A stretch of DNA of 64,000 bases from an uncultured Prevotella sp. (lineage in GTDB: Bacteria > Bacteroidota > Bacteroidia > Bacteroidales > Bacteroidaceae): the NCBI GenBank assembly GCA_900551055.1, contig URUK01000004.1:70776-134775 (forward strand), written 5' to 3'. Positions 42,397-50,709 of this stretch are shown here, piece after piece. Below the pieces are notes generated by a model. It did no database searches, was not told the DNA's origin, and saw nothing but the letters and a program-made list of their open reading frames with translations. Within the stretch, counting starts at the first letter, position 1. Every line of letters starts with the position of its first letter. Made by a program: the position numbers and the translations under genes.

Positions 42397-43488
42397 TCAA
42401 TGTCTCTGACGGCGTACCGTAACGCGTGCGGCCGGCTGCGAGCCTGAAGACTTGCTTGACGAGCTGCGCTTACGCACCGAAGTGGACGCGCGGCGGTTGC
42501 GCTTGGTCTTCTTGGCCTTCTTGTCCTTGACGTCAAGTTTGGCTATGCTGTCGAGCGAATCCTTACGCGCCTGGTCGCCCCAGATGTTTTTCTCGAATGC
42601 GGCCAGCTCGTCCTCGATGCGTCGCTGCTCCTTGGCTATGGCGGAGTCGTTGGGGCAATACTGGGCGAGTGTTCGCCCGAGCATGTTGTTTGTCTTGTAA
42701 ATCTTACCCTTGTAGATGTTGCGCGTGAAGTAATCGTCCATGCTCATGGTAGCCGCATTGTTCAAGTCGCTCGTCATCACCACCTGCTTGGCAAGATAAG
42801 GGGCCACGTCATCATATAAAACCCAGAACAGCGGATACTTCTGTTCGCCGTCGCCAAAGTCGTCAGTGCGCCACAATACGGGACAAAGAGCAATTGGCTT
42901 GACGTGGAAAGTAGCCGAAGCCTGGTCGTAATAGGCACTCTCCTTTATGTAATACGACTTTACCTCGGCCGACGGAATGTCGCTGTCATTTATCGTCAGG
43001 CCACGGTTTGTACGCTCATAATAGATATGGTAATTGTCGATAAATGCCTTCCGGTCGACCTGTGCGGAATCTGTAAACACCTCGTTGCCGTCGAGGCGGT
43101 ATTCGTAAGCCTTCACCGTATTGCTCATCATCAGCTTGAAAAGGTAGGTAAACAGGTTCATCTGCGACCCTGCCGGCTCGACGGGGTAATACAATGCGGC
43201 GTTGGCATCCTCCTGAAGCAGTATCTCACGGTAAATGTCTCGCCGCCATACAACGTCCTCTGACATTTTTGCCGACACTGGATAGGATATCTGCGCACGG
43301 GTGGTAAGCGTCTGCGCACTCTGCGCTTTGCGGCGCTGCTGCTCGCGGCGGCGCGCCGTAGGCTGCGCGTTTACAGCGTCGGCTGCGAACAAAAGCAATA
43401 GCAGGACTGCGGAAAAGGCGCGCAGTGACAATCCACGGCACGGCTTTTCGAGATGCCATATAGTTTGCGGAAACAAGAATTTGGCCAT
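42397..43488 (-). CDS. porN: Type IX secretion ring protein PorN/GldN
   Basis: Periplasmic partner of PorK in the type IX secretion system ring. 363 residues with a signal segment after an N-terminal extension (LSLRAFSAVLLLLLFAADAVNAQ), then the GldN domain (SEDVVWRRDIYREILLQEDANAALYYPVEP, GSQMNLFTYLFKLM, YIKESAYYDQASATFHVKPIALCPVL). The basic, Ser/Arg-rich C-terminus (residues 320-363) is typical of Bacteroidales members. Last of five por genes. Four 8-bp GTT repeats lie 14 bp before its start. Confidence 0.93.
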   Translation of the reverse strand: MAKFLFPQTIWHLEKPCRGLSLRAFSAVLLLLLFAADAVNAQPTARRREQQRRKAQSAQTLTTRAQISYPVSAKMSEDVVWRRDIYREILLQEDANAALYYPVEPAGSQMNLFTYLFKLMMSNTVKAYEYRLDGNEVFTDSAQVDRKAFIDNYHIYYERTNRGLTINDSDIPSAEVKSYYIKESAYYDQASATFHVKPIALCPVLWRTDDFGDGEQKYPLFWVLYDDVAPYLAKQVVMTSDLNNAATMSMDDYFTRNIYKGKIYKTNNMLGRTLAQYCPNDSAIAKEQRRIEDELAAFEKNIWGDQARKDSLDSIAKLDVKDKKAKKTKRNRRASTSVRKRSSSSKSSGSQPAARVTVRRQRH

Positions 43489-43502
43489 ATCTTATATTTT
43501 CG

Positions 43503-43534
43503 GTTTTGAGGTTTTACGGTTTTAAGGTTCTGCG
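43503..43534. repeat. Four 8-bp GTT-units upstream of porN
   Basis: GTTTTGAG, GTTTTACG, GTTTTAAG, GTTCTGCG: the same 8-nt class as at 30497-30600, again on the sense strand an AACC-type leader just before a start codon. Confidence 0.75.
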
Positions 43535-43608
43535 GACGGCAGGTCTTTCAGGTTCTTATGCAGTGCATAACTACTGCTATTCCCTACGACCTTATCTCCG
43601 CAGACAAC

Positions 43609-45159
43609 CTATTTCACGATTATTTCCATCGACGCTGGCAGAGTTCGGCGTATGCCGTCAGGACCAACGGCGGTTATGCGCGTTATATAGAAGCGCTTGT
43701 TGCGTGCAAGGCGGCGGAACGTTTCGCGCTGACGCTGCGTGAAAGCGTCGCCGTTTGACACCATCGGAACGGCGTTGCCCATATTGTCATAGAATACCGC
43801 TTCGAAGCTCAAGACATCGAACGGGATGTCCAGCAGACCGTCGTCTATCGCGGCCTTTATGCCCTTTGCCGACATGAGCGACGCCTTGGCAAGACCTCCT
43901 GTGCGGAAACGGTTGTCGCCGATTTCGATGTATGGTGTCGGATCGGGCAGCTTGCGCACCTTGAAAGTGAACTGACCCACCTGCCGTGCCGTGCCGGTTT
44001 GCAGAGACAAAACATTAATTGTAACATCCTGCCCTACGGCTGACGGATGCGCAATATACCTGCCCGGAGATACCGGCTGGAGCGTTCCTCCGCTCATGGT
44101 AGCCGACACCTTGGTAAGCGGAACACCGGGAATGCTTATGCTGACAGGATTGTTATATCCGGCGTAAAGCACGTTCATAAGGTCTGCGGAGACGGTTGCG
44201 CTAGGGTCTACAACGGTGTATTTCTGGGAGAAGTCGCGGCGTATGGTCTCACCATTGCCGTTCTGCATGGTGATATAGCCTGTCAGGTTGAAGTCTCCCG
44301 TGCGGCTTGTCACCACTTCATAAGTATTGTCGCGCAGGTTCATCTGCCGTCCGCCTATGAATATCTGCGGCTTTTGCGTCGTGTCAACTGCCGCCATCAC
44401 GATTTGCGCCGAGAACTTGTCGCCGCGCACAATGGTCTGTGCGTTGGGTATTACGAAAGCACTCAACTTGTTGACACGTATGTCTTTCATATCGATATTG
44501 GCCACAAGGGTATGCAACACCTCACCCTCAGCATAGCGGATGTCGCTCTGAAGCTTTGTAAGCAATGTCACGGCGGCGGCCACAGGCATGTCCTCGAACA
44601 TGTATTCCTGCCAGTTCTTCCCCATGGTCTTGGCGTTCTTGGGTAGCGTTGTCGTCAGGTTGCTCGATATTATGGCCTTCTGCCGCTCGTCGGCAACCAT
44701 CGTCAGGATGCGCTCACGGAAGGAGTTGATGGCGTCGAACAGCTTTTTGCCCTGTCCCTTGCCAGGAGCGAGCATCACTTGGTTGGCAGCCTCAAGGTCG
44801 TCTTTGCGTTCTATATTGAATACGTCACCGTCTTCCCCGTCGGCCTCCTTCACGATTGCCACCTTGAGTTCCTGCGCGAAGTTGTACAGAGAGTCGCTCA
44901 TGCGCTTCACGGCGGTGGCCTTGTCAAACCACACTTTGACTTTCTGCGGGTTTGCCTTCATCTGTGCCGCGAAGTCACCGTATATGGCCGCGTTCTCCGA
45001 TGCTGAATTAGTGGTAGTGCGGTGCAGGCTTTCCTCCACAAGGGAAAAGCCCTCAAGCACTTCCGTCGACACATTGAGCGCAAGCATCGCCATCAAGACG
45101 ACATACATGAGGTTTATCATCTTCTGGCGCGGAGATACCGGTCTTTTCTTTATTGCCAT
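43609..45159 (-). CDS. porM: Type IX secretion motor-associated protein PorM/GldM
   Basis: Inner-membrane/periplasmic component that couples to PorL and passes energy to the PorKN ring. 516 residues: a cytoplasmic start (MAIKKRPVSPRQKMINLMYVVLMAMLALNVSTEVLEGF) with one TM helix, then four periplasmic domains. Conserved stretches include PAGKY-like SPGRYIAHPSAVGQ, and GGLAKASLMSAKGIKAAI. The gene follows porL by 6 bp. Confidence 0.95.
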   Translation of the reverse strand: MAIKKRPVSPRQKMINLMYVVLMAMLALNVSTEVLEGFSLVEESLHRTTTNSASENAAIYGDFAAQMKANPQKVKVWFDKATAVKRMSDSLYNFAQELKVAIVKEADGEDGDVFNIERKDDLEAANQVMLAPGKGQGKKLFDAINSFRERILTMVADERQKAIISSNLTTTLPKNAKTMGKNWQEYMFEDMPVAAAVTLLTKLQSDIRYAEGEVLHTLVANIDMKDIRVNKLSAFVIPNAQTIVRGDKFSAQIVMAAVDTTQKPQIFIGGRQMNLRDNTYEVVTSRTGDFNLTGYITMQNGNGETIRRDFSQKYTVVDPSATVSADLMNVLYAGYNNPVSISIPGVPLTKVSATMSGGTLQPVSPGRYIAHPSAVGQDVTINVLSLQTGTARQVGQFTFKVRKLPDPTPYIEIGDNRFRTGGLAKASLMSAKGIKAAIDDGLLDIPFDVLSFEAVFYDNMGNAVPMVSNGDAFTQRQRETFRRLARNKRFYITRITAVGPDGIRRTLPASMEIIVK

Positions 45160-45165
45160 GCCTTA

Positions 45166-46014
45166 TTACACTTCAGTGTTGCCCCCATTGGTTGCGGTTG
45201 CACGCATATTTACGGTCATCGCCTCAATCATACGGGCGTATATCTTGTTAAGCTGTTCTATCTGCGAAGCCATACGGCGCGACTGTTCGTTGATTTCGTC
45301 TATCGTTCCGATTTGCGAGCTTGCGCCTTTTAGCTGCATCTCATACACCTTGCAGATGCCGGTGAGGGTGCGGTTGAGGTTCTCCATCTCTTCAGAATCA
45401 CGTGTCAGGCGTGCGCTCTGCTCTGAAACCTTCGCCAATGTCTCGGTAAGCTTCTTAAGTTCGTCAACATAATTGGACGTGGCTTCTTCCATTTCGGGAG
45501 ACACCTGCTGCTGCGCAGCCACCCATCCGGGCACTGCCTGACCGGCAACAACCGGCTGGCCGGAAGGCAACACGCCTTCTTCAGCAGTGCCTGTCGCCGC
45601 AACCTGACCTTCAGCAGAAGCAGGTTGCCCTGCAACGGGGCCAACATAAGCCACCATTCCGGGAGGAACCGCCGCTCCGGCTGTTACGGGTTGTTCCTCC
45701 GTAAACGCTTCGTCAGCCGGCACGTCTTCATCCTCAACATCGCTGTCGGTGACATGTGTCGGCAAGTCCTTGCCTATTGCGGTCTTGTCGAACGGGCGGT
45801 CGAATGCCGAAATGAAGAACACTATGACCTCCGTTCCCATGCCGATGTAAAGCATCAGGTTGGCTCCCGGCATGTGCGTCAGCTTGAACAATGTGCCAAG
45901 AATGACTATGGAAGCACCCCAACTGTAAGCGTAGTTCAGGAATGTCTGTCCCGGAACGCTGTCCAACCACCGCTGAAGGCGGTAGATGACGTTATATTTA
46001 CTGTATTCGGTCAT
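45166..46014 (-). CDS. porL: Type IX secretion motor protein PorL/GldL
   Basis: Inner-membrane proton-driven motor protein of the type IX system. 282 residues with two TM helices near the N-terminus (NYAYSWGASIVILGTLFKLTHMPGANLMLYIGMGTEVIVFFISAFD), containing the conserved Glu in GTEVIVFF, which is thought to take part in proton flow. A low-complexity Pro/Ala/Val-rich linker (residues 120-180) precedes a coiled C-terminal domain (LKKLTETLAKVSEQSARL). The linker is longer than in P. gingivalis PorL. Confidence 0.94.
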   Translation of the reverse strand: MTEYSKYNVIYRLQRWLDSVPGQTFLNYAYSWGASIVILGTLFKLTHMPGANLMLYIGMGTEVIVFFISAFDRPFDKTAIGKDLPTHVTDSDVEDEDVPADEAFTEEQPVTAGAAVPPGMVAYVGPVAGQPASAEGQVAATGTAEEGVLPSGQPVVAGQAVPGWVAAQQQVSPEMEEATSNYVDELKKLTETLAKVSEQSARLTRDSEEMENLNRTLTGICKVYEMQLKGASSQIGTIDEINEQSRRMASQIEQLNKIYARMIEAMTVNMRATATNGGNTEV

Positions 46015-46016
46015 TG

Positions 46017-47465
46017 TTATTTCTTTTTCCCTTTTTGTTTCGTACTCGTTGTGTTTGCCAGACTACGTACGCAGCGGAAGCCTATGTAGCAGCGCGGCTG
46101 GTTCTGATATTCCCATGTGCGCCAGGCTGAACGTATGTAAGACTCAGGGTCTTTCCACGACCCTCCGCGCACACTCTTCTTCTTCAAGCGGTACGGGTCT
46201 TCCTTGGCTGCGTTATAACGAAGCTCCGGGTTAAGGTCGTTCATAGCGTCGATGCCGGCCTCCGTATATGTCGTGCTTGTCCACTCGGCCACGTTTCCGG
46301 CCATGTCATACAGTCCGTTGGTGTTCGACGAGAACAAGCCTACACGGCTCGTTATAAGGTTCCCGTCCTCGGTATAGTTGCCGCGGTCGGGTTTGAAGTT
46401 GGCGAAAAAGCATCCGTCTTCGCTCTTAACGTCAACCTGTTCCCACGGGAACTCCGTTCCGTCCTTTCCACGGGCGGCGTATTCCCACTCGGCTTCGGTC
46501 GGAAGACGGTACCGCTGGATGTACCTCGCCTCGCCGCCGAGGCCTTTCAACAGGTAGTCAGTGCGCCAGGCGCAGAATGCGTTGGCCTGTTCCCAAGTTA
46601 CACCCACCACGGGATAGTCGTTGTAAGCGGGATTGCTGAAATACTGGCGCATGTAGACCTCGTTGTCGGAGTTTACAAAATCGTTAACCCAACACGTTGT
46701 GTCGGGATATATGTTCACGATATATGTGTTCAGGAAGTCCCACGGGCCGCTCAACGGACGGTCAATCGTCTGCCTCACGATGCGGCCTTCGTCGTCGATG
46801 TAGGCCGTGTCCTTTGAAATCATCACAACCTCGTCAGGATTCACCTGCACGTCGGTGTTGAGGTTGCGCATGGCCGGGTCAAGCCTGTTGCGCCTCAATG
46901 CGGCCGCCGTATAGTCATAAACCTCATAACGGTAGTTCATCTGCGAAGCGTCAAGCATCTTCTCCCCCGTCACCGGATTTGTGACATAAAGGCTCTCTAT
47001 GGCGCGCAGCTCGTCCTCGTTCGGCTTGCGCGGCAAAGCTTTCTTCCAGTTCAGGTGGGGCGTTACGGGGTCACCGTTCTTGTCTTCGGTTATCATATAA
47101 GTCTCGTCACCGCCGTAAGCCGGGTCGGCAAGGCGTGTGCGGAGTATGGAATCGCGCACCCAGAAGACGAACTGCTTGTACTCCGAGTTTGTCACTTCGG
47201 TCTCGTCCATCCAAAAGCCTTCGACTGATATTTCCTTATCGGGTGTCTGCCGTCCCCACAGGCTGTCGTCCTTCGCAAGCCCCATTTTGAGGAAACCGCG
47301 CTTTACGAGGGTCATACCGTAAGGCGTAGGCTCGGTAAAGCTCTTGCCGCTGACGCCCACCACCTCGCCGCCACGCCCCAGCGACGACATGCGTCCGCCG
47401 AAACAGCCGGTAAGCACGATTGAGGCCACAAGGCCGAGTGCCGTAATGAAATTCGTTTTCTTCAT
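46017..47465 (-). CDS. porK: Type IX secretion lipoprotein PorK/GldK
   Basis: Outer-membrane lipoprotein that forms the periplasmic ring with PorN. 482 residues; lipobox VLTGCF (Cys 21). The body is a formylglycine-generating-enzyme/SUMF1-like fold (FWMDETEVTNSEYKQFVFWV, YPVVGVTWEQANAFCAWRTDYL, RLPTEAEWEYAARG, NGLYDMAGNVAEWTS, SVRGGSWKDPESYIRSAWR) with no catalytic role in this system. Basic tail KGKKK. 2 bp before porL. Confidence 0.95.
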   Translation of the reverse strand: MKKTNFITALGLVASIVLTGCFGGRMSSLGRGGEVVGVSGKSFTEPTPYGMTLVKRGFLKMGLAKDDSLWGRQTPDKEISVEGFWMDETEVTNSEYKQFVFWVRDSILRTRLADPAYGGDETYMITEDKNGDPVTPHLNWKKALPRKPNEDELRAIESLYVTNPVTGEKMLDASQMNYRYEVYDYTAAALRRNRLDPAMRNLNTDVQVNPDEVVMISKDTAYIDDEGRIVRQTIDRPLSGPWDFLNTYIVNIYPDTTCWVNDFVNSDNEVYMRQYFSNPAYNDYPVVGVTWEQANAFCAWRTDYLLKGLGGEARYIQRYRLPTEAEWEYAARGKDGTEFPWEQVDVKSEDGCFFANFKPDRGNYTEDGNLITSRVGLFSSNTNGLYDMAGNVAEWTSTTYTEAGIDAMNDLNPELRYNAAKEDPYRLKKKSVRGGSWKDPESYIRSAWRTWEYQNQPRCYIGFRCVRSLANTTSTKQKGKKK

Positions 47466-47471
47466 ATCTTA

Positions 47472-48410
47472 TTAAAGTATCCTCACGCTTTTATGTTTGT
47501 TACGTCCTTTCTTGAACATGTTGACATCCACCTGGTAGCCGATTATCAGCTCATGGCTGCCGTTGCCGATGCTTATGCCCGACGTGTACACCTCATAGCT
47601 GTAGCCTATGTGCACGCCGTGGAAACTGCCGCCGACGAGCACCGTCACGGAGTTTGTAGGACTGTAAGAAACGCCGCCGTACAACACCTTCTTGTCGTTC
47701 GTGTACACCAGTCGGCCCGAAACGTCGCCCCTCCACTCCACTCCGTCTGTACGCACGAGCACTGACGGATGTATTGTAAGAAACGGATTTCTAAGCTTAA
47801 TATTGTATCCTCCGGTCAAATAAAACGTAGGGTCTATCTGCAATTCACTGGTCTCGCCAAGCGTGACAAGCGGCGAAGTGATGTGCTGCGCCGACACGCC
47901 GACATACCACGGACCGCGCGAATAATACAGGCCGAAACCTATGTCAAAGGCGCTTCCGTTGACGTCTGACGTAGCCAAGGCCGGGTCGTCCGAATCCTCA
48001 ACGTCCACCTTCGAGCCGTCAAATCCCTCGCTCAGCAGCCCAAGCTGCACGCCCGCGCTTATCATGCCGCCGAAAAGGCGGTGCTTATAAGCATACTGCA
48101 CGGCCAGACGCTGGTGGGTGAAGAGTCCTATCTGGTCGTTGAGCAGCGAAAGGCCCACTCCGTGGTAGTTCTTCAGGAAGTAAAGGGGCATGTCCGCACC
48201 CACATACATCGACCTCGGATTGTTCTCGAAGCCGGCAAAACTCATAGCGTATGCAGCCGCGATGTTAAGTTTCTGCTGCTTGCCGACAGCACCCGGGTTG
48301 AAATAAGGCTCCAAGTCCCAGTAGTGGCTGAACGACACGTCATACTGGGCGCCAGCCTTTGAGGCGGCGAGCAGCAATACGGACAATATGACAAGAATGC
48401 GTCTTCGCAC
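47472..48410 (-). CDS. porP: Type IX secretion outer-membrane protein PorP/SprF family
   Basis: A 312-residue outer-membrane protein of the PorP/SprF family: signal peptide (MRRRILVILSVLLLAASKAGA), then QYDVSFSHYWDLEPYFNPGAVG, the typical family start, and barrel strands to the end (INSHELIIGYQVDVNMF-like). In other Bacteroidetes, PorP-type proteins work with PorK-N or anchor particular substrates. First gene of the operon, 6 bp before porK. Upstream is a GC-rich hairpin (48421-48453) and a TTAAG repeat. Confidence 0.9.
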   Translation of the reverse strand: MRRRILVILSVLLLAASKAGAQYDVSFSHYWDLEPYFNPGAVGKQQKLNIAAAYAMSFAGFENNPRSMYVGADMPLYFLKNYHGVGLSLLNDQIGLFTHQRLAVQYAYKHRLFGGMISAGVQLGLLSEGFDGSKVDVEDSDDPALATSDVNGSAFDIGFGLYYSRGPWYVGVSAQHITSPLVTLGETSELQIDPTFYLTGGYNIKLRNPFLTIHPSVLVRTDGVEWRGDVSGRLVYTNDKKVLYGGVSYSPTNSVTVLVGGSFHGVHIGYSYEVYTSGISIGNGSHELIIGYQVDVNMFKKGRNKHKSVRIL

Positions 48411-48460
48411 GACAATATAACGCCCGCCTCGCGCTTTTATTGCGCAGGGGCGGTAAAGAA

Positions 48461-48535
48461 TTAAGAGTTAAGAACTAAGAAAAACATTCTTGCCGATTGC
48501 CAACAAGACATATTTTCTTAATTCTTAACTCTTAA
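48461..48535. terminator. Inverted repeat with TTAAG 7-nt beat, 3' of the DUF2795 gene
   Basis: Arms of 23 bp (48461-48483 and 48513-48535) match at 22 positions and consist of TTAAGAG/TTAAGAA/CTAAGAA 7-mers. It lies between the DUF2795 stop and porP and may terminate the former. Confidence 0.6.
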
Positions 48536-48558
48536 AATTCAACCAAGCGCCCTTCCGC

Positions 48559-48780
48559 TTAATACTCGTCCTCGTTGAAAAGGAAGTCCTCTTTTGTAGG
48601 ATAGTCAGGCCATATGTCTTCTATGCTGTCGTACACATCGCCTTCATCTTCTATCTCTTGCAGGTTTTCCAGCACTTCCAGTGGCGCGCCAGAGCGGATG
48701 GCATAGTCAATCAGCTCATCCTTCGTGGCTGGCCACGGCGCGTCTTCGAGTTTCGAAGCCAGTTCAAGTGTCCAATACAT
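48559..48780 (-). CDS. DUF2795 family small acidic protein
   Basis: A 73-residue protein, MYWTLELASKLEDAPWPATKDELIDYAIRSGAP then an acidic tail (EDEGDVYDSIEDIW, LFNEDEY). The N-terminus is the conserved DUF2795 part (ELASKL..PWPATKDELIDYA). Cytosolic, function unknown. It has its own promoter overlapping the end of the adenosyltransferase gene. Confidence 0.88.
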   Translation of the reverse strand: MYWTLELASKLEDAPWPATKDELIDYAIRSGAPLEVLENLQEIEDEGDVYDSIEDIWPDYPTKEDFLFNEDEY

Positions 48781-48814
48781 AAGCTATAGTTTTAAAGCGT
48801 TTTTTAATCGGACG

Positions 48815-48844
48815 CAAAAGTAATATATTTTTTCTTATTTGCAA
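48815..48844 (-). promoter_or_regulatory. Promoter of the DUF2795 gene
   Basis: On the minus strand TTG (48844-48842), 19 nt, TACTTTTG (48822-48815), 34 nt before the start. The -33 element is inside the end of the upstream gene. Confidence 0.6.
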
Positions 48845-49398
48845 GATTTACGCCATGTTTTTTCCCTTACACCTACAATAAAGTTTAATTTCCTTGCCAA
48901 TACGAACAAATAGTCACTCAACCTGTTCATATATTGCAACACTTCTGGGTCAAGCTCGGTGCTCTCCGCAAGGAAGAATATCCTGCGCTCCGCCCTGCGG
49001 CACACCGTGCGGCACACGTGCGCGTAGGCCGCCACGTGCGAACCTCCGGGCAGGATGAAGTCAGTCTGCGGAGGAATTTCGGCCACGATGCTGTCTATTT
49101 CCTTTTCAAGCACGTCTATTTCGCCGGCGTCAAGCGTGTATGACGGGGCGAGCTGCGTCTTCGTCTTGTCCGTGGCGAGATACGAGCACACGGTGAACAG
49201 GTTGCGCTGTATGCGGTATATGAGGTTCTTGTCCGGCCCGTCTTTCATGAAAGAGGCCAGCAGACCGAGGTCGGCGCTAAGCTCGTCAACCGTGCCGTAG
49301 GCCTCGATGCGCGAATTTGTCTTCCTCACCTTCACTCCCCCGACAAGGCTGGTTGTGCCGCCGTCGCCTGTCTTTGTGTACACCTTTGTTATTTTCAT
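48835..49398 (-). CDS. Cob(I)yrinic acid a,c-diamide adenosyltransferase (PduO type)
   Basis: ATP:corrinoid adenosyltransferase that makes adenosylcobalamin. 187 residues: KVYTKTGDGGTTSLVGG (ATP-binding N-terminus), RIEAYGTVDELSADLGLL, and the active-site helix AHVCRTVCRRAERRIFFL, followed by LQYMNRLSDYLFVLAR. Trimeric PduO/MMAB family. Cobalamin is needed by enzymes such as methylmalonyl-CoA mutase, not in this window. It follows the methyltransferase-like gene by 12 bp. Confidence 0.94.
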   Translation of the reverse strand: MKITKVYTKTGDGGTTSLVGGVKVRKTNSRIEAYGTVDELSADLGLLASFMKDGPDKNLIYRIQRNLFTVCSYLATDKTKTQLAPSYTLDAGEIDVLEKEIDSIVAEIPPQTDFILPGGSHVAAYAHVCRTVCRRAERRIFFLAESTELDPEVLQYMNRLSDYLFVLARKLNFIVGVREKTWRKSCK

Positions 49399-49410
49399 AG
49401 TCGTAAACGG

Positions 49411-49989
49411 TTAAAAGTTTATCACGTAGTTTTGTTTGAAACGTTTTTTGTCGAAGAACACCAGGCCGCAGTAATACAGGTCGAACGTCACCACGCCCTG
49501 CATCTCCGCCACCACACTGCGCCACAGCCTGCGCACGGCCTTGCCGCGGCGGATGTCGAGCAGCATGACGGCTCTGCCGTCCTTGGCGGCGGCGCACGCA
49601 CCGTAAAACACCTGTTCAAACCCCTCGCACGGGGCAATCACCACGAAACCGGCCTCCGCCGCGACATCGCCGCCGGCCTCAACAAGCTCCGTAAGGCGGC
49701 ATCCGGCCTTGACATAGCTGCCGAGCGCGTCGCCGCCGACACCGTAGACCGCCGTCAGCCGGGGCTGCAAATGGTTTGCCAGGCGCAGGCAAAGCTCGCA
49801 TACGCGCCGCTCTATAACGCCAAGCCCGGGAAAGCGCGCCGCCAGCGTACCGTAAGCGTAATACGGCCAGTGCTCGTTGATGACGTAGCGCACCATGCGG
49901 TAAGCCCACGGCGACTGCACCCCGAAGCCCCGGCAACGGCCTATGCGGCCCGTCCACACCATCCAGCGCCTAACCATTGAATACTTCAT
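49411..49989 (-). CDS. Short SAM-methyltransferase-like protein of Bacteroidetes type
   Basis: About 192 residues from MKYSMVRRWMVWTGRIGRCRG (49989), preceded by a GGAAAGGG purine stretch; a longer frame to 50118 has no family similarity. The segment GFGVQSPWAYRMVRYVINEHWPYYAYG matches the GFGVHSPF-type start of class I methyltransferase-like proteins of this phylum. The usual glycine-rich SAM motif is only weakly represented (AVYGVGGDALGSYVKAG) and the protein is short, so activity is doubtful. Co-transcribed with the adenosyltransferase gene. Confidence 0.6.
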   Translation of the reverse strand: MKYSMVRRWMVWTGRIGRCRGFGVQSPWAYRMVRYVINEHWPYYAYGTLAARFPGLGVIERRVCELCLRLANHLQPRLTAVYGVGGDALGSYVKAGCRLTELVEAGGDVAAEAGFVVIAPCEGFEQVFYGACAAAKDGRAVMLLDIRRGKAVRRLWRSVVAEMQGVVTFDLYYCGLVFFDKKRFKQNYVINF

Positions 49990-50162
49990 GCCGCCCTTTC
50001 CTAATGACACGCTGCGGCGTACCTGCATGCGCCATTTTACCCGGCGCGATGCGCGCGAACGCCATCCTCGTTTTGCAAATATACATATTTCAATCCAAAA
50101 AACATCGGTTTTCAGCAAAATGTTTCACTAAAATCAGCACGGCACGCCGCATGCTGTTTTCC

Positions 50163-50250
50163 AAAAGGCCACCTTTTGCATGCCAAAAGACCGCATTTTA
50201 CACGCCAAAAGGGCACCTTTTACAGGCTAAAAGACGGCCTTTTAAAAACC
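50163..50250. repeat. 22-bp-period palindromic array H (4 units)
   Basis: Units start at 50163, 50185, 50207 and 50229 with cores AAAAG-GCCAC-CTTTT, AAAAG-ACCGC-ATTTT, AAAAG-GGCAC-CTTTT and AAAAG-ACGGC-CTTTT. A flank on the right (50244-50272) matches those of other arrays with a one-base offset (CTGGCTATCA, CCGTTTAC). Confidence 0.88.
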
Positions 50251-50510
50251 TTCTGGCTATCAGCCGTTTACACGGACGCCACAATGTGTGCCCAAAAGCA
50301 TACCTAACGACCGGCCTTGCACCTTGCACAAGGCCGCCGGCGGCAACATTGCAGGACGGGCACAGGCGTTGCATGCAATGCCACACTTCAATAACGCCAG
50401 CGCCGCCAATGTACACCGTATGTTTACAGAAGTGTAAACCCGGCTGCGACAGACCGTGTTTTTTAACGTTATTCAACATTTCCGCACGGTCTGCATTACA
50501 ATATTTTAAA

Positions 50511-50518
50511 TATATTTG
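50511..50518 (+). promoter_or_regulatory. Putative -7 box upstream of the lipoprotein gene
   Basis: TATATTTG, with no clear -33 TTG at standard spacing. It would give a leader of about 190 nt. Confidence 0.4.
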
Positions 50519-50709
50519 TAGCACAAAAGCTAAACAAACAAGGCTTTCAGGCAAGCCTGCACCACGCCTGCCCACGCCATATTCCGCTTTTGTCACACAC
50601 TGAAACCACCTGACTTTGACGCGCAAAAGCGCATGCGGCTCCATAGTCCGGCAACAGAATACGAAAACAACATCAAGGGCAAGGGCCGCGCCCGGACAGA
50701 CTAAACCAT

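Larger units (their letters stand above)
49990..50709. other. 720-bp divergent gap with array H and a long leader
   Basis: It contains array H (50163-50250) with its flank, a TATATTTG box (50511-50518), and then about 190 bp of leader before the lipoprotein gene at 50710. No known riboswitch motif was recognised in the leader. Confidence 0.65.

Noticed and set aside
50519..50709. Cobalamin riboswitch near the adenosyltransferase gene
   Set aside because: The conserved B12-box type sequence was not found, and the leader belongs to a lipoprotein gene on the other strand.
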